DNA of 64,000 bases, taken from assembly GCA_014654775.1 (NCBI GenBank), contig JACVZW010000059.1, positions 50,341 through 114,340 on the forward strand. The letters are read 5' to 3'. The notes beneath the pieces are model-generated. The model was not told the DNA's origin. It ran no database searches and worked only from the letters and a program-made list of their open reading frames with translations. The translations under genes and the position numbers were made by a program. This document shows positions 62,960 to 64,000 of the stretch, one piece after another (position 1 is the first letter of the stretch; each line of letters begins with the position of its first letter). Source of the stretch: Paracoccaceae bacterium. Lineage in GTDB: Bacteria > Pseudomonadota > Alphaproteobacteria > Rhodobacterales > Rhodobacteraceae.

Positions 62960-64000
62960 TTACTCAGCAGGCAGGGCGTCAGGCATATCGCCCAGCGCCG
63001 CACGGTGGAAATCCTCGCGATAGGGTTTCGCGCCGGCGGGCAGGTCGCGCCGCAGGAAGTAGTCCTCATAGGCGAGTTGCCGCCGCAGCGCGGGCCACAT
63101 TTCGGCAAAGGCCTCCACGATAGAGCGGTTGGGGGCGGGCAGGTCGTGCTTGATCGCCTCATGCAGCCGCGGCAGGGCGTGATAGGGCACCATCGGGAAC
63201 ATGTGATGCTCCACATGGTAATTCATGTTCCAATAAACAAAGCGGCTGACCGGGTTCATATAAACGGTGCGCGAGTTCAGCCGATGGTCGATCACATTGT
63301 CGGCCAGCCCGCCATGCTGCAAAACGCCTGTCATCACATGGTGCCATGCGCCATAGATGCGGGGCAGACCCACCACCATCAGCGGCAGGATCGACTGCAT
63401 CCCGATCGCGGCGGCCAGCGTTGCGGCATAGATCGCTGTGTAGATCAGCGCCACGCGCTGCACCTTGCCCCATTCGGATTGCGGCACGAAGGTCCGCTCT
63501 TCCGCCGTCGGTCCCGACAGGGAGTTGCGGATCATCCGGGGGAAGAAATCGATCACCTCGGGGATGCCGAAGAAACTGCCGATCAGCTTGACGAAGGCAG
63601 GCGGGCGCATGATCGCGATCTCGGGGTCCCGTCCGACGATGTAGGTGTCCGTGTGGTGGCGGGCATGGCTCCACCGCCACGTGGCCGAGTTGCGCATGAT
63701 CATGAAGGAGGCGATCTCGTAGACCGCGTTGTTCATCCACGCCGTCTTGAAAGCCGTCCCATGCCCGCATTCATGCCAGCGCGAATCCGACGCCGATCCG
63801 TAAAGCACGCCATAGGCCAACCAGAACGGCACGCACCACCACGTCCCCCAAAGCGCGATGCCCCCTGCGGCAAAGCCGACCATGCAGCCATAAAGGAGGA
63901 TCGTGTCGCGGATTGCGGGCTGGTCCGACCGTTGCATCAATTCCTTCATCACCTTGCGCGGCACGTCGGTGTGATACCATTCGGCGGCGGCAAGCCCCGT
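62960..64000 (-). CDS. MocD-like fatty acid desaturase family protein; N-terminus outside window
   Basis: The reading frame continues to the window end (upstream codons give TGLAAAEWYHTD), so the GTG at 63964 is not the true start. Three histidine boxes HECGHGT, HARHHT and HVEHHMFP for the di-iron centre and several membrane helices. Related proteins include MocD of rhizopine use and other alkane/fatty-acid desaturase-like enzymes; substrate unknown. Pairs with the MocE-like ferredoxin. Confidence 0.88.
   Translation of the reverse strand, partial: TGLAAAEWYHTDVPRKVMKELMQRSDQPAIRDTILLYGCMVGFAAGGIALWGTWWCVPFWLAYGVLYGSASDSRWHECGHGTAFKTAWMNNAVYEIASFMIMRNSATWRWSHARHHTDTYIVGRDPEIAIMRPPAFVKLIGSFFGIPEVIDFFPRMIRNSLSGPTAEERTFVPQSEWGKVQRVALIYTAIYAATLAAAIGMQSILPLMVVGLPRIYGAWHHVMTGVLQHGGLADNVIDHRLNSRTVYMNPVSRFVYWNMNYHVEHHMFPMVPYHALPRLHEAIKHDLPAPNRSIVEAFAEMWPALRRQLAYEDYFLRRDLPAGAKPYREDFHRAALGDMPDALPAE

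Overview
The window is GC-rich chromosomal DNA of an alphaproteobacterium, almost certainly a member of the Rhodobacteraceae near Rhodobacter, Tabrizicola or Gemmobacter. Support comes from Mcl1 (L-malyl-CoA/beta-methylmalyl-CoA lyase), the blocks argH-small lipoproteins-lysA-TIGR02302 and ftsE-ftsX-plsC, MJ0042 zinc-ribbon and DUF1013/TrcR proteins, an aa3-type oxidase subunit IV and a Q10-type polyprenyl synthase. This is inferred from recognisable proteins; no rRNA or tRNA gene was found. There is no phage, insertion sequence or CRISPR array. The window looks like stable core chromosome with a few accessory modules.

Layout. 1-4.5 kb: partial dipeptide epimerase, mcl1, a SRPBCC protein, an MGMT-like protein, accA and a SugE/Gdx exporter. 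4.6-10.5 kb: a compact serine-cycle C1-assimilation operon read leftwards, sgaA-mcl-mtkA-mtkB, with a divergent ScfR-type (short-chain acyl-CoA responsive) regulator. 10.6-20.4 kb: plsC-ftsX-ftsE, MJ0042 protein, TIGR02302 protein, lysA, DUF2834 protein, three tiny lipoproteins and argH. 20.4-26 kb: thioredoxin-like protein, tag, an EAL-domain protein, phaA-phaB and an EamA transporter. 26-33 kb: methyltransferase, polyprenyl synthase, two tandem secreted OB-fold proteins, ispE, a TPR protein and ETF-QO. 33-44 kb: greA, MBL hydrolase, acyl-CoA dehydrogenase, tsaC/sua5, oxidase subunit IV, azlCD, mobA and a MobB fusion, GNAT, mscL. 44-55 kb: ald/lrp pair, CPBP protease, rpsU, coq9, quinone oxidoreductase, RNase T2, trcR, recR, ybaB, dnaX. 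55-64 kb: a trans-sulfuration PLP enzyme, P1 peptidase, a TetR-controlled RND efflux system, and a Rieske protein plus a desaturase running off the edge.

How the genes fit together. Malate-CoA ligase (MtkAB) makes malyl-CoA, malyl-CoA lyase splits it to acetyl-CoA and glyoxylate, and SgaA transaminates glyoxylate with serine. This is half of the serine cycle in one operon. Acetyl-CoA then feeds lipid synthesis (AccA), polyhydroxybutyrate (PhaAB) and, through Mcl1, the ethylmalonyl-CoA route. The divergent ScfR-type regulator with palindromic sites in the shared intergenic region suggests acyl-CoA sensing controls the operon, which is an inference worth testing.

The non-coding DNA is unusually structured: blocks of perfect short-loop inverted repeats lie at about 6.7, 10.5, 18.0 and 24.8 kb, and two copies of a GGAGTAT/AAGATGAAG intergenic motif are present. 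Apparent long ORFs on the opposite strand of most genes are GC-driven shadows and were left out.
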